Shown here: one piece after another, positions 1-8,724 of the stretch
Numbering within the stretch: the stretch's first letter is position 1
Layout of the letters: every line of letters starts with the position of its first letter
Source: Chryseobacterium sp. FH2
Lineage (GTDB): Bacteria; Bacteroidota; Bacteroidia; Flavobacteriales; Weeksellaceae
Assembly (NCBI RefSeq): GCF_001045455.1
Contig: NZ_LFNE01000008.1
Coordinates: 62,001 to 126,000, forward strand
Reading direction: 5' to 3'
DNA length: 64,000 nt
The notes under the pieces: generated by a model
Databases searched by the model: none
What the model saw: the letters and a program-made list of their open reading frames with translations, nothing else
Told to the model about the DNA's origin: nothing
Made by a program: the position numbers and the translations under genes

Positions 1-681
1 CCACATTAATAAGGGAATATCTGAAACATAAGCAGTGTAAAATACTAAAATTCCTGTAATCACAACGAAAATCATGGTTTGCTTTGATTTTTTAATCATT
101 AAACCAAGCTCTAAACGGTCAGTTGTTTCCCTTAACGAAAATATAGATGCCAAATAGGCACAGATTGAAACCGTAAATAATCCCACAGCAACACCAAACC
201 AATTCAGCCAGCTGAAAATATATAAATCTAAAAAGTTGGATGCATGAGGATTTATAGAGTGAGAAACTGTTGCGGCAGCGATTAGCCCTAAGAAAAATGG
301 TGTAAGCAAGCTCGAAAAGTAAAATATCTGAGTATAAACCTGTTGCCAGTCGTCTTTTACTGCATCATAATGTCTGAAAGTAAATGCTGTTCCTCTTGCA
401 ATAATTCCGACAAGCATTAAAACTAAGGGAATATGAAGATAAGTCGAAAGAGTAGTGTAAATTTCAGGAAATCCTACAAAAAGGATTACTATTGCAATAA
501 TCAGCCACATATGATTGGCTTCCCAAACTGGTGCGATAGATTCATACATGATTTCTTGTGTTTTGTGACGGGCTCTTTTTTTGGTGAAGAGCTCAACAAT
601 TCCCGCTCCAAAATCAGCTCCTCCCAAAATCACATACAAACAAATTGATAACCAAAGAAATCCTATAACTACGTAAATCAT
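1..681 (-). CDS. cydB: Cytochrome bd-type oxidase subunit II (partial, C-terminus beyond the window)
   Basis: Second subunit of the cytochrome bd quinol oxidase, an inner-membrane respiratory oxidase. 227 codons are visible; the protein reads MIYVVIGFLWLSICLYVILG, followed by GGADFGAGIVELF and APVWEANHMWL, both characteristic of the CydB N-terminal half, and it is almost wholly hydrophobic. Its ATG overlaps the cydA stop codon by four bases (ATGA), so the two subunits are translationally coupled. The remaining C-terminal part lies to the left of the window. Identification is by family motifs seen in the translation. Confidence 0.95.
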   Translation of the reverse strand, partial: MIYVVIGFLWLSICLYVILGGADFGAGIVELFTKKRARHKTQEIMYESIAPVWEANHMWLIIAIVILFVGFPEIYTTLSTYLHIPLVLMLVGIIARGTAFTFRHYDAVKDDWQQVYTQIFYFSSLLTPFFLGLIAAATVSHSINPHASNFLDLYIFSWLNWFGVAVGLFTVSICAYLASIFSLRETTDRLELGLMIKKSKQTMIFVVITGILVFYTAYVSDIPLLMW

Positions 682-2021
682 GATTTTTTGTTTTTAGCAT
701 TAAACTGAACATCAGTAGGATCATAAAGTTTCGGAACCATTTGTATTTGTCTTCTCAATAAAAAGATGATAATCAATGATAATGAAACAAAAATCGCAGT
801 GAAAAAGTAAAAAGAATACTGTATCCCCGGCATTGGTGTCACGGCATCGACCGTTCTCATGATTCCATAAATAATCCACGGTTGTCGGCCGACTTCTGTA
901 ACCGTCCAACCTGCTTCCAAAGCAATATATCCGAAAGGTGAGGCTATTAAAAATGTTTTTAGCAGCCAGTTTTTACTGAGCCATTCTTTCTTAAAAAATG
1001 TGGCATATAAATAAACGACTCCTATACAAATCATAACAACCCCGAAAAAAATCATAATCTGAAAAGCATAATGGACAACCGAGATAGGCGGCCATTGATC
1101 TCTTGGGAAATCTTTCAGGCCTTTTACTTCAGCATTAAAATCATTAGCAACTAAAAAGCTTAAAACCTTTGGAATTTTTACAGCATATTTTATTTCACCT
1201 TTTTTTTCATCAGGAATTCCCCCGATTACAAAAGAAGCACCTTTTTCAGTTTCGAAATGAGCTTCCATTGCTGCTAATTTGATAGGTTGTCTTTCTGCAA
1301 CGGATTTTGCGGCAATGTCACCGCTTAAAGGCGCTCCGAATGCTCCGATTAATGCAAATCCTGCAGCTATTTTGAATGCTTTGGTGTGAAACTCTACATT
1401 CTTTTTTTGCATGATTAAATAAGCATGAACTCCTGCAACGGCAAATCCTGTCGCACAAAATGCTGCAACTGTCATATGTAAAGCCTGCGGAAACCAAGCG
1501 TCGTTAAACATTGCTTTTATGGGATCAATATGTATGTATTGTCCGTTTACATAATCAAAACCGGCAGGAGAGTTCATCCAGGCGTTTGCGGCAACCACTA
1601 AAATCCCTGAAGCTAAACCACTTAGCCCAACCAGAAATCCACAAAACCAATGAAACCATTTGTTAAATTTATCCCACCCATAAAGAAAAAATCCGATAGC
1701 AATCGCTTCAATAAAAAATGCTGTACCTTCCAGAGAAAAAGGCATTCCAAAAATTGGGCCCGCGTGTTTCATAAAAGCAGGCCACAGAAGTCCGAGTTCG
1801 AAAGAAAGCATTGTTCCGGATACGGCACCTGTAGCGAAAAGTATAGCTACACCTTTGCTCCATGCTTTTGTAAGACCTTTATAAACTTCATTATTTGTTT
1901 TTAAGTATTTCCAGTGCGCGAAGGCCATTAAAAAAGGCATCACCATACCCACACAGGAGAATATAATATGAAACCCAAGCGACATTGCCATTTGTGCGCG
2001 GGCTGCTAGAAAATCATCCAT
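678..2021 (-). CDS. cydA: Cytochrome bd-type oxidase subunit I
   Basis: Haem-carrying subunit of the bd quinol oxidase. Family marks in the translation are GFHIIF with the conserved N-terminal haem-ligand histidine, KLAAMEAHFETE of the quinol-binding Q-loop, and the GRQPWIIYGIMRTVDAVTP segment near the C-terminus. The short Q-loop is the kind seen outside enterobacteria. I prefer the ATG at 2021 (MDDFLAARAQM), because it puts the conserved His at residue 18, about where E. coli CydA has it; an in-frame ATG 11 codons upstream (2054) is possible. Followed directly by cydB with a 4-bp overlap. The gene diverges from gyrB. Confidence 0.95.
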   Translation of the reverse strand: MDDFLAARAQMAMSLGFHIIFSCVGMVMPFLMAFAHWKYLKTNNEVYKGLTKAWSKGVAILFATGAVSGTMLSFELGLLWPAFMKHAGPIFGMPFSLEGTAFFIEAIAIGFFLYGWDKFNKWFHWFCGFLVGLSGLASGILVVAANAWMNSPAGFDYVNGQYIHIDPIKAMFNDAWFPQALHMTVAAFCATGFAVAGVHAYLIMQKKNVEFHTKAFKIAAGFALIGAFGAPLSGDIAAKSVAERQPIKLAAMEAHFETEKGASFVIGGIPDEKKGEIKYAVKIPKVLSFLVANDFNAEVKGLKDFPRDQWPPISVVHYAFQIMIFFGVVMICIGVVYLYATFFKKEWLSKNWLLKTFLIASPFGYIALEAGWTVTEVGRQPWIIYGIMRTVDAVTPMPGIQYSFYFFTAIFVSLSLIIIFLLRRQIQMVPKLYDPTDVQFNAKNKKS

Positions 2022-2182
2022 AACATCAACTTTTGAGTAAATAAATTTAAGCATAAATTATTGATGTTCGGTATGATTTACAACAGTATTGATTTCAACA
2101 ATAGGTTTTAACTTTGATATTTTTTAAAATAATGATTTCTTTTCAGTGGAGAAAAATCCCTTCTTTTTTGATATATTTTAAC

Positions 2183-2213
2183 TTTCATAAGTCGAAAAAA
2201 AACACGATATTTG
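2183..2213 (+). promoter_or_regulatory. Candidate gyrB promoter
   Basis: TTTC at 2183 and GATATTTG at 2206-2213 are 19 bp apart, one mismatch each from the Bacteroidota sigma-A pattern TTTG-N19-TAnnTTTG. Position is 37 bp before the gyrB ATG. Inference from consensus only. Confidence 0.45.
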
Positions 2214-2249
2214 TAGGTCTTTGCATTTAGCAAAAATTTAATATTTGAT

Positions 2250-4184
2250 ATGAGTCAAAAACAATATACAGCTAGTAGTATTCAGGCATTGGAAGGAATG
2301 GAACACGTGCGTATGCGTCCTTCAATGTACATTGGTGATGTAGGAGTAAGAGGTCTTCACCATTTGGTTTATGAAGTAGTAGATAATTCTATTGACGAGG
2401 CTTTGGCAGGATACTGCGATACGATCTTCGTTGCTATTAAAGAAGGAAACGGAATTGAAGTAAGCGATAATGGTAGAGGTATTCCTGTTGACTTTCACGA
2501 AAAAGAACAAAAATCCGCTCTTGAGGTTGTAATGACCAAAATCGGAGCCGGAGGTAAATTTGATAAAGATTCTTATAAAGTTTCCGGAGGTCTTCACGGA
2601 GTTGGGGTGTCGTGTGTGAATGCACTTTCCAACGAAATGGTAACTACCGTTTACAGAGACGGAAACGTATATCAGCAGATATATTCCAAAGGAAAAGCCC
2701 AGACTGAAGTTGAAGAGATAGGCCACAGCGACAAAAGAGGAACAAAGCAGTTTTTCCAGCCTGATGATACTATTTTTACAGAATTAGTTTACAATTACGA
2801 CACTTTAGCAAGTCGTTTAAGAGAACTTTCTTACCTTAATAAAGGTATTACTATTACACTTACAGATGAAAGAGAAAAACTGGAAGATGGTTCTTTCAAA
2901 ACAGAAATCTTTCATTCTGACGGAGGTTTAAGGGAATTCGTTGAATTTATCGATGGAAACCGTGAAGGGATTATGGAACAAGTAATTTTCATGGAAGGTG
3001 AAAGAGACGAAATTCCTGTAGAAGTGGCGATGCGTTATAATACTTCATTCAACGAAAATCTACATTCTTACGTTAATAATATCAATACTCACGAAGGAGG
3101 TACTCACTTGGCGGGATTCAGACGTGCTTTGACGAGAACCTTGAAAAAATATGCTGATGAACTGGGTATTCCACAAAAAGAAAAAGTGGAAATTACCGGA
3201 GATGATTTCCGTGAAGGATTAACGGCTGTAATTTCTGTAAAAGTAATGGAACCTCAGTTTGAGGGACAAACTAAAACAAAATTAGGGAATTCTGAAGTTT
3301 CCGGTGCTGTTGATAAAATTGTAGGGGAAATGCTTACCAACTTCTTGGAAGAAAATCCTAATGAAGCAAAATTGATTGTTCAAAAAGTAGTTTTAGCTGC
3401 AAAAGCCAGACAGGCCGCTAAGAAAGCTCGTGAAATGGTTCAGAGAAAATCCCCGATGGGAGGTTCTGGGCTTCCGGGAAAACTATCTGACTGCTCATCG
3501 AAAAACCCTTCAGAATCTGAACTGTTCTTAGTAGAGGGAGACTCGGCTGGTGGAACGGCAAAACAAGGTAGAGACAGACATTTTCAGGCTATTCTTCCGT
3601 TGAGAGGTAAAATTTTGAATGTTGAAAAATCAATGCTTCATAAAGTATATGATAACGAAGAAATTAAAAATATTTATACGGCTCTTGGCGTTTCAGTAGG
3701 TACAGAAGAAGACAGTAAAGCGTTGAATATGGCTAAGTTAAGATATCATAAAATTGTAATCATGACCGATGCCGATATTGATGGTTCTCACATTTCTACG
3801 TTGATTCTTACGTTCTTCTTCAGGTTTATGAAAGAACTTATTGAGAATGGATATATTTATATTGCTCAGCCGCCTTTATATTTATTGAAAAGAGGAAATA
3901 AAAAAGTATATGCTTACAACGAAAAAGAGCGTGAAGAGTTTACTTTAGAAATGTCTCCGGACGGAAAGGGTGTTGAAATTCAACGTTATAAAGGTCTTGG
4001 AGAGATGAATCCTGAACAACTTTGGGAAACGACTCTAAATCCTGAACATAGAATCTTGAAGCAGGTAACAATTGACAATGCTGTGGAAGCAGACAGTGTT
4101 TTCTCAATGTTAATGGGAGATGAGGTTCCGCCAAGAAGAGACTTTATCGAAAAGAATGCAAAATATGCTAAAATTGATGCATAA
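2250..4184 (+). CDS. gyrB: DNA gyrase subunit B
   Basis: ATP-driven subunit of DNA gyrase, which introduces negative supercoils. At 644 residues it has normal full length for the short Bacteroidota form. The translation shows the GHKL ATPase N-terminus (VVDNSIDEALAG, SDNGRGIPVD, GGLHGVGVSCVNAL), the TOPRIM motif EGDSAGGTAKQGRDR and the metal-binding MTDADIDGSHI, and the C-terminal RYKGLGEMNPEQLWETT. ParE has the same fold, but the organisation and C-terminus fit GyrB. Followed by a clear intrinsic terminator at 4208, so probably transcribed alone. Confidence 0.96.
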   Translation: MSQKQYTASSIQALEGMEHVRMRPSMYIGDVGVRGLHHLVYEVVDNSIDEALAGYCDTIFVAIKEGNGIEVSDNGRGIPVDFHEKEQKSALEVVMTKIGAGGKFDKDSYKVSGGLHGVGVSCVNALSNEMVTTVYRDGNVYQQIYSKGKAQTEVEEIGHSDKRGTKQFFQPDDTIFTELVYNYDTLASRLRELSYLNKGITITLTDEREKLEDGSFKTEIFHSDGGLREFVEFIDGNREGIMEQVIFMEGERDEIPVEVAMRYNTSFNENLHSYVNNINTHEGGTHLAGFRRALTRTLKKYADELGIPQKEKVEITGDDFREGLTAVISVKVMEPQFEGQTKTKLGNSEVSGAVDKIVGEMLTNFLEENPNEAKLIVQKVVLAAKARQAAKKAREMVQRKSPMGGSGLPGKLSDCSSKNPSESELFLVEGDSAGGTAKQGRDRHFQAILPLRGKILNVEKSMLHKVYDNEEIKNIYTALGVSVGTEEDSKALNMAKLRYHKIVIMTDADIDGSHISTLILTFFFRFMKELIENGYIYIAQPPLYLLKRGNKKVYAYNEKEREEFTLEMSPDGKGVEIQRYKGLGEMNPEQLWETTLNPEHRILKQVTIDNAVEADSVFSMLMGDEVPPRRDFIEKNAKYAKIDA

Positions 4185-4207
4185 TTAAATTTATAAGATA
4201 TAAAATT

Positions 4208-4236
4208 AAAAGACTTCAGGAATGAAGTCTTTTTTT
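4208..4236 (+). terminator. Intrinsic terminator after gyrB
   Basis: Perfect 11-bp stem AAAAGACTTCA / TGAAGTCTTTT around a GGAA loop, followed by a T-run. It begins 24 bp after the gyrB stop codon. Confidence 0.9.
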
Positions 4237-4340
4237 GTCTTATGGTATAATGAAAATAATAATTTAAGCAGATATTTCAAATCTTAAATCCACCTATCAT
4301 TCACTTTCCTGATTGTTTTTCATATCTGTTTAAATAAAAC

Positions 4341-4372
4341 TTGACAAAGGGGTATTCAATGTCGTATATTTG
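4341..4372 (+). promoter_or_regulatory. queA promoter (Bacteroidota sigma-A type)
   Basis: TTG at 4341 and TATATTTG at 4365-4372 are spaced 21 bp, matching the TTG-N19-21-TAnnTTTG pattern. The leader contains a small hairpin AAATTAC-N5-GTAATTT at 4381-4399. I do not see a preQ1 riboswitch in it. Confidence 0.7.
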
Positions 4373-4428
4373 CACCTCGAAAATTACACCTTGTAATTTC
4401 AATAAATTTTTAAACCGTAATTTAAAAA

Positions 4429-5478
4429 ATGAAGACATCCGATTTTAATTTCGACCTTCCTGCAGAATTACTAGCAGAACATCCTTCTGAGCACAGAGAT
4501 GAAGCTAGATTGATGGTATTAGACCGTAAAACTGAAACAATTGAGCACAAGCTGTTTAAAGATGTGGTAGATTATTTTGAGGAAGATGATTTATTTATTT
4601 TCAACAATACTAAAGTTTTCCCTGCTCGTCTTTATGGAAATAAAGAAAAAACAGGGGCTAAAATTGAAGTTTTCCTTTTAAGAGAGCTTGATAAAGAAAC
4701 TCGTGTTTGGGATGTATTGGTAGATCCGGCAAGAAAAATCAGAATTGGAAACAAATTGTTCTTCACGGAAGATGAATCTTTGGTCGCTGAGGTTATCGAT
4801 AATACAACTTCCAGAGGCAGAACTTTAAGATTCTTATTTGATGGTTCTTATGAAGAGTTTAGAACTAAATTGAAAGAATTGGGGGAAACTCCGCTTCCAA
4901 AATATATCAAAAGATCTGTAGAACCTGAAGATGCTGAAAGATATCAGACTATTTATGCAAAAGTAGAAGGAGCTGTTGCTGCACCTACCGCAGGTCTTCA
5001 TTTTTCAAAACATTTGATGAAGAGATTGGAGATTAAAGGAATCAATTTTGCTGAAGTTACACTTCATGTAGGATTGGGGACTTTCAATCCAATTGAAGTT
5101 GAAGACCTTTCTAAGCACAAAATGGAGTCTGAAGAAATCATCATCGATGAAAAAAATGCTGAAATCATCAACAAAGCAGTACAGGAAAACAGAAGAGTTT
5201 GTGCTGTGGGAACTACAACGATGAGAGCAATTGAAACTTCAGTTTCTTCAAACAGAAAAATATCTGCATTCAATGGCTGGACGAATAAATTTATCTATCC
5301 ACCTCACGATTTTGGAGTTGCAAATACAATGATTACGAACTTTCACACGCCAAAATCTACATTATTAATGATGATTGCAGCGTTTGCAGGAAGAGATTTC
5401 GTAATGCATGCTTACGAAGAAGCCGTAAAAGAGAAGTACAAATTTTACTCTTACGGTGATGCTATGTTAATTCTTTAA
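4429..5478 (+). CDS. queA: S-adenosylmethionine:tRNA ribosyltransferase-isomerase
   Basis: Transfers and isomerises the ribosyl part of SAM onto preQ1-tRNA to give epoxyqueuosine, the penultimate step in queuosine tRNA modification. 349 residues, the usual length. Characteristic stretches are [21 protein letters not shown] at the N-terminus, [34 protein letters not shown] and [18 protein letters not shown] near the end. It has its own promoter. The next gene, rlmN, also encodes an RNA-modification enzyme, but a stem-loop at 5495-5525 separates them, so co-transcription is possible but not shown. Confidence 0.95.
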   Translation: MKTSDFNFDLPAELLAEHPSEHRDEARLMVLDRKTETIEHKLFKDVVDYFEEDDLFIFNNTKVFPARLYGNKEKTGAKIEVFLLRELDKETRVWDVLVDPARKIRIGNKLFFTEDESLVAEVIDNTTSRGRTLRFLFDGSYEEFRTKLKELGETPLPKYIKRSVEPEDAERYQTIYAKVEGAVAAPTAGLHFSKHLMKRLEIKGINFAEVTLHVGLGTFNPIEVEDLSKHKMESEEIIIDEKNAEIINKAVQENRRVCAVGTTTMRAIETSVSSNRKISAFNGWTNKFIYPPHDFGVANTMITNFHTPKSTLLMMIAAFAGRDFVMHAYEEAVKEKYKFYSYGDAMLIL

Positions 5479-5494
5479 TAAAGATATAAGGTAA

Positions 5495-5525
5495 AAGGTT
5501 GCAGGTAGTATTTACCTGCGACCTT
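5495..5525. repeat. Stem-loop between queA and rlmN
   Basis: A 13-bp stem (AAGGTTGCAGGTA at 5495 against TACCTGCGACCTT at 5513-5525, one G-U pair) with loop GTATT. There is no T-run on either side, so it is not a normal intrinsic terminator. It resembles the short palindromic, low-complexity intergenic elements common in flavobacteria. Whether it recurs elsewhere in the genome cannot be seen here. Confidence 0.6.
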
Positions 5526-5549
5526 CAACCTAAAATCTATAATCTTACA

Positions 5550-6584
5550 ATGAAAGATATCAGAACTTTATCACTGGATCAGCTTAAAGACTATTTTGTG
5601 TCTTTGGGAGAAAAGCCGTTTCGTGCGAAACAGGTTTATGATTGGTTGTGGAGTAAAAATCTCCATTCGATTGATGAAATGACGAATCTTTCGAAACCTC
5701 TTCGCGAAAGAATTTCAGAAGAGTATACTATTAACCCCGTTTCTGTTGATCTACTCCAAAAAAGTAAAGACGGGACCATTAAAAACGGAGTGAAACTTCA
5801 CGATGGTTTATTGGTGGAATCTGTACTGATTCCTACAGAAACAAGAACTACAGCGTGTGTCTCTTCCCAGGTTGGATGTTCGTTAAACTGCGAATTCTGT
5901 GCAACAGCTCGTTTGAAAAGAATGAGAAACCTTGAAGTGGCAGAAATTGTAGATCAGGTAGCTTTGATTGACAGTCAGAGTAAAATGTATTTTGACAGGC
6001 CTCTTACGAATATCGTTTTTATGGGGATGGGAGAGCCAATGATGAATTACAAAAACGTAGTAGAAGCTATCAGAAAAATTACCCAGCCGGAAGGTTTAGG
6101 GATGTCTCCAAGAAGAATCACTGTTTCTACTTCAGGAATTCCGAAGATGATCAAGATGTTGGCCGATGATGAGCTGCGTGTAAAATTGGCTTTATCACTT
6201 CACTCAGCTATTGAATCTAAGCGTAACGAAATCATGCCGTTTTCAGATAAATTCCCATTGACGGACATTATGGAGTCTCTTCAATATTGGTATCAAAAGA
6301 CAGGCTCTGTTATCACTTTTGAATATTGTGTATGGAAAGGTATTAATGACAGTGATGAAGATATTAAAGCCTTGATTAAATACTGTAAACAGGTGCCTTC
6401 TAAAGTTAATTTAATTCAATATAATCCTATCGGAGACGGAAAATACGATCAGTGTAACAAACAGGCAGAAGAAAATTATGTACGTCAGCTGGAAAATGCA
6501 GGCATTACTGTAATGATTCGTAAAAGCCGTGGCGGAGATATTGATGCCGCTTGTGGTCAGCTTGCCAATAAAACTGTTGATTAA
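5550..6584 (+). CDS. rlmN: Dual-specificity 23S rRNA (A2503)/tRNA (A37) C2-methyltransferase
   Basis: Radical-SAM methyltransferase that methylates C2 of A2503 in 23S rRNA and A37 in some tRNAs. The cluster-binding motif CSLNCEFC supplies Cys110, 114 and 117. FMGMGEPMMNY is the SAM-binding GEP region, and AACGQLA near the C-terminus (Cys335) supplies the second catalytic cysteine. I take ATG 5550 (MKDIRTLSLDQL) rather than an upstream in-frame ATG at 5499, because 5499 lies inside the stem-loop and the extra residues (QVVFTCDLQPKIYN) are not family-like. Length from 5550 is 344 residues, normal for RlmN. Confidence 0.94.
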   Translation: MKDIRTLSLDQLKDYFVSLGEKPFRAKQVYDWLWSKNLHSIDEMTNLSKPLRERISEEYTINPVSVDLLQKSKDGTIKNGVKLHDGLLVESVLIPTETRTTACVSSQVGCSLNCEFCATARLKRMRNLEVAEIVDQVALIDSQSKMYFDRPLTNIVFMGMGEPMMNYKNVVEAIRKITQPEGLGMSPRRITVSTSGIPKMIKMLADDELRVKLALSLHSAIESKRNEIMPFSDKFPLTDIMESLQYWYQKTGSVITFEYCVWKGINDSDEDIKALIKYCKQVPSKVNLIQYNPIGDGKYDQCNKQAEENYVRQLENAGITVMIRKSRGGDIDAACGQLANKTVD

Positions 6585-6632
6585 AATTTCCTTAAAAATT
6601 TAAAAATTTTTCTTAAGAATTTCTTAAAATCT

Positions 6633-6640
6633 TACCTTTG
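6633..6640 (+). promoter_or_regulatory. Promoter -7 element before the sterol-desaturase gene
   Basis: TACCTTTG at 6633-6640 is an exact TAnnTTTG match, 20 bp before the start codon. A TTTC at 6609-6612 lies about 20 bp upstream, so the -33 part is weak. The spacer contains TTCTTAAGAA. Confidence 0.6.
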
Positions 6641-6659
6641 TAGATAAAACTAAAAGGTG

Positions 6660-7598
6660 ATGATGGATTACTTTCTTGGCGAAGACGGATTGGAAAATGT
6701 ATATGCGTGGTCAATACCTCTTCACGCCACGGTTATCTTAGCGGAAATGATTTACAGCCACATTTCAGAGGCGAAATTATATAGTGGAAAAGATGTAGCC
6801 ACAAGTATTTATCTTGCATTGATGAATTTTGGGCTGGATCTTGTCATGAAAGCCTTTGCAATGGGGGTGATGTTTTTCTTCTACAACCACAGGCTTTTTA
6901 CTTGGGATTTTACAATTTGGTATTGGTTAATTTGCTTTGTTATTACTGATTTTGCCTATTATGTTCTGCATTATGTAGATCATCATTCAAGGGCGTTTTG
7001 GGCAGTGCATATCACCCATCACAATTCAGAGTTTTTTAATTTAACAACAGGTTTCAGAAGTCCTGTTTTACAGCCGCTTTACAGATATTTATATTTTTCT
7101 CCGTTGGCTTTTTTAGGATTTAATCCCTGGCATATTATGGTCGTTTACGCTATAGGTCAGGTTTACGGAACTTGGGTGCATACACAGACAGTGAAAAGTA
7201 TGGGGATTTTAGAATATATTTTGGTAACTCCTTCTCATCACCGTGTTCATCATGCTTGTAATATCAAATATTTGGATAGAAATATGGGGATGTGCCTGAT
7301 TATTTGGGACAAAATTTTTGGGACATTCGAAAAAGAAGATCCAAATGTTCCTGTAAAATATGGAATTTACCCCAAAATGCCGGACAATAAACCCGATACT
7401 GTCCTGCTTTATGAATGGAGAAAAATCTGGAAAGATATCAAACAACCCGGTTTAAAATTTTCAGACAGAATCAATTATGTCTTTAATTCTCCGGGTTGGA
7501 GACATGACGGAACCGGAAAAACGGTAAGGCAATACCAAAAGGAATATTTAGCAAAAAAAGCGAAAAGAAAGCAAGAGCATCAAAAAAAAACGGCTTGA
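6660..7598 (+). CDS. Sterol desaturase / fatty acid hydroxylase-family membrane protein
   Basis: Member of the membrane di-iron hydroxylase/desaturase superfamily. Histidine clusters are visible in order: HYVDHHS, HITHHNS and HRVHHACN, which together would bind two irons. At least four hydrophobic segments alternate with them. The C-terminus is highly basic (YLAKKAKRKQEHQKK). The substrate cannot be deduced; family members act on sterols, carotenoids, sphingoid bases or alkylglycerols. The start region reads GTG ATG ATG GAT; ATG 6660 or 6663 is the likely start. The gene is flanked by its own promoter and a terminator, so probably monocistronic. Confidence 0.85.
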   Translation: MMDYFLGEDGLENVYAWSIPLHATVILAEMIYSHISEAKLYSGKDVATSIYLALMNFGLDLVMKAFAMGVMFFFYNHRLFTWDFTIWYWLICFVITDFAYYVLHYVDHHSRAFWAVHITHHNSEFFNLTTGFRSPVLQPLYRYLYFSPLAFLGFNPWHIMVVYAIGQVYGTWVHTQTVKSMGILEYILVTPSHHRVHHACNIKYLDRNMGMCLIIWDKIFGTFEKEDPNVPVKYGIYPKMPDNKPDTVLLYEWRKIWKDIKQPGLKFSDRINYVFNSPGWRHDGTGKTVRQYQKEYLAKKAKRKQEHQKKTA

Positions 7599-7649
7599 TT
7601 TATTAAATAAACAGCAAAAAATTTTCAATAAAATCTATATAATCACGAG

Positions 7650-7677
7650 AGGCGGACAATTGTTCGTCTTTTTTTAT
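7650..7677 (+). terminator. Intrinsic terminator after the sterol-desaturase gene
   Basis: Ten-pair hairpin, AGGCGGACAA against TTGTTCGTCT (two G-U pairs), directly followed by a long T-run. The loop would open at the central AATT. Confidence 0.75.
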
Positions 7678-7743
7678 CATTAAAATTTAATTAAAACTTT
7701 TGCGGCTTTTGTAGTTGAAACCAGAAAACTCTATTTTTACTCT

Positions 7744-8652
7744 ATGAAAAAGTTGTTTCTGACTCTTACCATTGTAATTTCTACATTTTCGTTTTCCCAA
7801 AGAACAGATTTTCTAAAGATTAGAAAATACAGAATCAGCCATTTAGGGGAAAAAATTAAAGAAACTTCAGGATTAAATATCTTAAATGGAAAACTTTATA
7901 CTTTCAATGACAGTGGGAATACAGCCGATATTTATGAAATTAATAAGGATAACGGAGAAATTATCCGGATATTTACAACCAATTTAATCAATAAAGATTG
8001 GGAAGCTTTAACGAATGATGGTGAAAATTTTTATATAGGTGATTTCGGAAATAATACAGGTGAGAGAAAAGATCTTACGGTTTATAAAATTCCCTACGAA
8101 AATCTAAACAATGTAAATAATACTAATATTTCGGTATCTGAGAGAAATCCTGACGGGATGTCTATCCCGTTTTTTTATCCTGAGCAAAAAGATTTTACTT
8201 CCAAGAATTTAAACACAGATTTCGACACAGAAGCAATGATTTATTTAAACGGGAAACTGCATATTTTCACGAAAGAATGGGCTTCAAAATCAACGACACA
8301 TTATATTATTAATCCTGAAATTTCAGAAAAACAAAGAGCTGAAAAAATAGAGGCTTTTAAAACTGATTTTGTAGTTACAGATGCTTCTTATTTTGATAAA
8401 AAACTTTATCTGGCCGGCTATACGAAGAAAACAGAAGTCTTTTTAGAGGTTTTTAACGAAACAGAACCGGGAATATTTTTTGAAGGAACTCCAAAACGTT
8501 ACTATTTAGGTACTGCCATGTCAATCGGACAGATTGAAGGAATCGCTGTAGATGAGTCCGGAATTTATATTTCGGGGGAAAAATTCAATTCTCCGTTGGG
8601 AAGTACAAAGCAGAGCCTGTATTTTGTTCCAAAAGATAAACTCAAAGATTAA
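7744..8652 (+). CDS. Secreted protein of unknown function, beta-propeller-like
   Basis: 302 residues starting with a clear signal peptide (MKKLFLTLTIVISTFSFSQ), so exported. The mature part has repeated strand-rich units of the type GxLYTFNDSGN, FYIGDFGNNTGERKDLTVYKI and LYLAGYTKKTEVFLEVF. This pattern suggests a propeller fold like SdiA-regulated or phytase-like proteins, but I cannot name a family with confidence. No C-terminal type IX sorting domain is obvious. It stands alone between a terminator and the promoter of the next gene. Confidence 0.7.
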   Translation: MKKLFLTLTIVISTFSFSQRTDFLKIRKYRISHLGEKIKETSGLNILNGKLYTFNDSGNTADIYEINKDNGEIIRIFTTNLINKDWEALTNDGENFYIGDFGNNTGERKDLTVYKIPYENLNNVNNTNISVSERNPDGMSIPFFYPEQKDFTSKNLNTDFDTEAMIYLNGKLHIFTKEWASKSTTHYIINPEISEKQRAEKIEAFKTDFVVTDASYFDKKLYLAGYTKKTEVFLEVFNETEPGIFFEGTPKRYYLGTAMSIGQIEGIAVDESGIYISGEKFNSPLGSTKQSLYFVPKDKLKD

Positions 8653-8679
8653 TTTCTCTTAAAATTAACTGAAAAAAAT

Positions 8680-8687
8680 TATCTTTG
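8680..8687 (+). promoter_or_regulatory. Promoter -7 element before the polyprenyl synthetase gene
   Basis: TATCTTTG at 8680-8687 matches TAnnTTTG exactly, 37 bp before the TTG start codon at 8725. No good -33 element is seen. Confidence 0.55.
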
Positions 8688-8724
8688 TAAGAATTAATAA
8701 TTATTTATCCATTATTCGAAAATT

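Noticed and set aside
4373-4428. preQ1 riboswitch in the queA leader
   Set aside because: Only a 7-bp hairpin is seen; the conserved C-rich loop and A-rich tail of preQ1 aptamers are missing.
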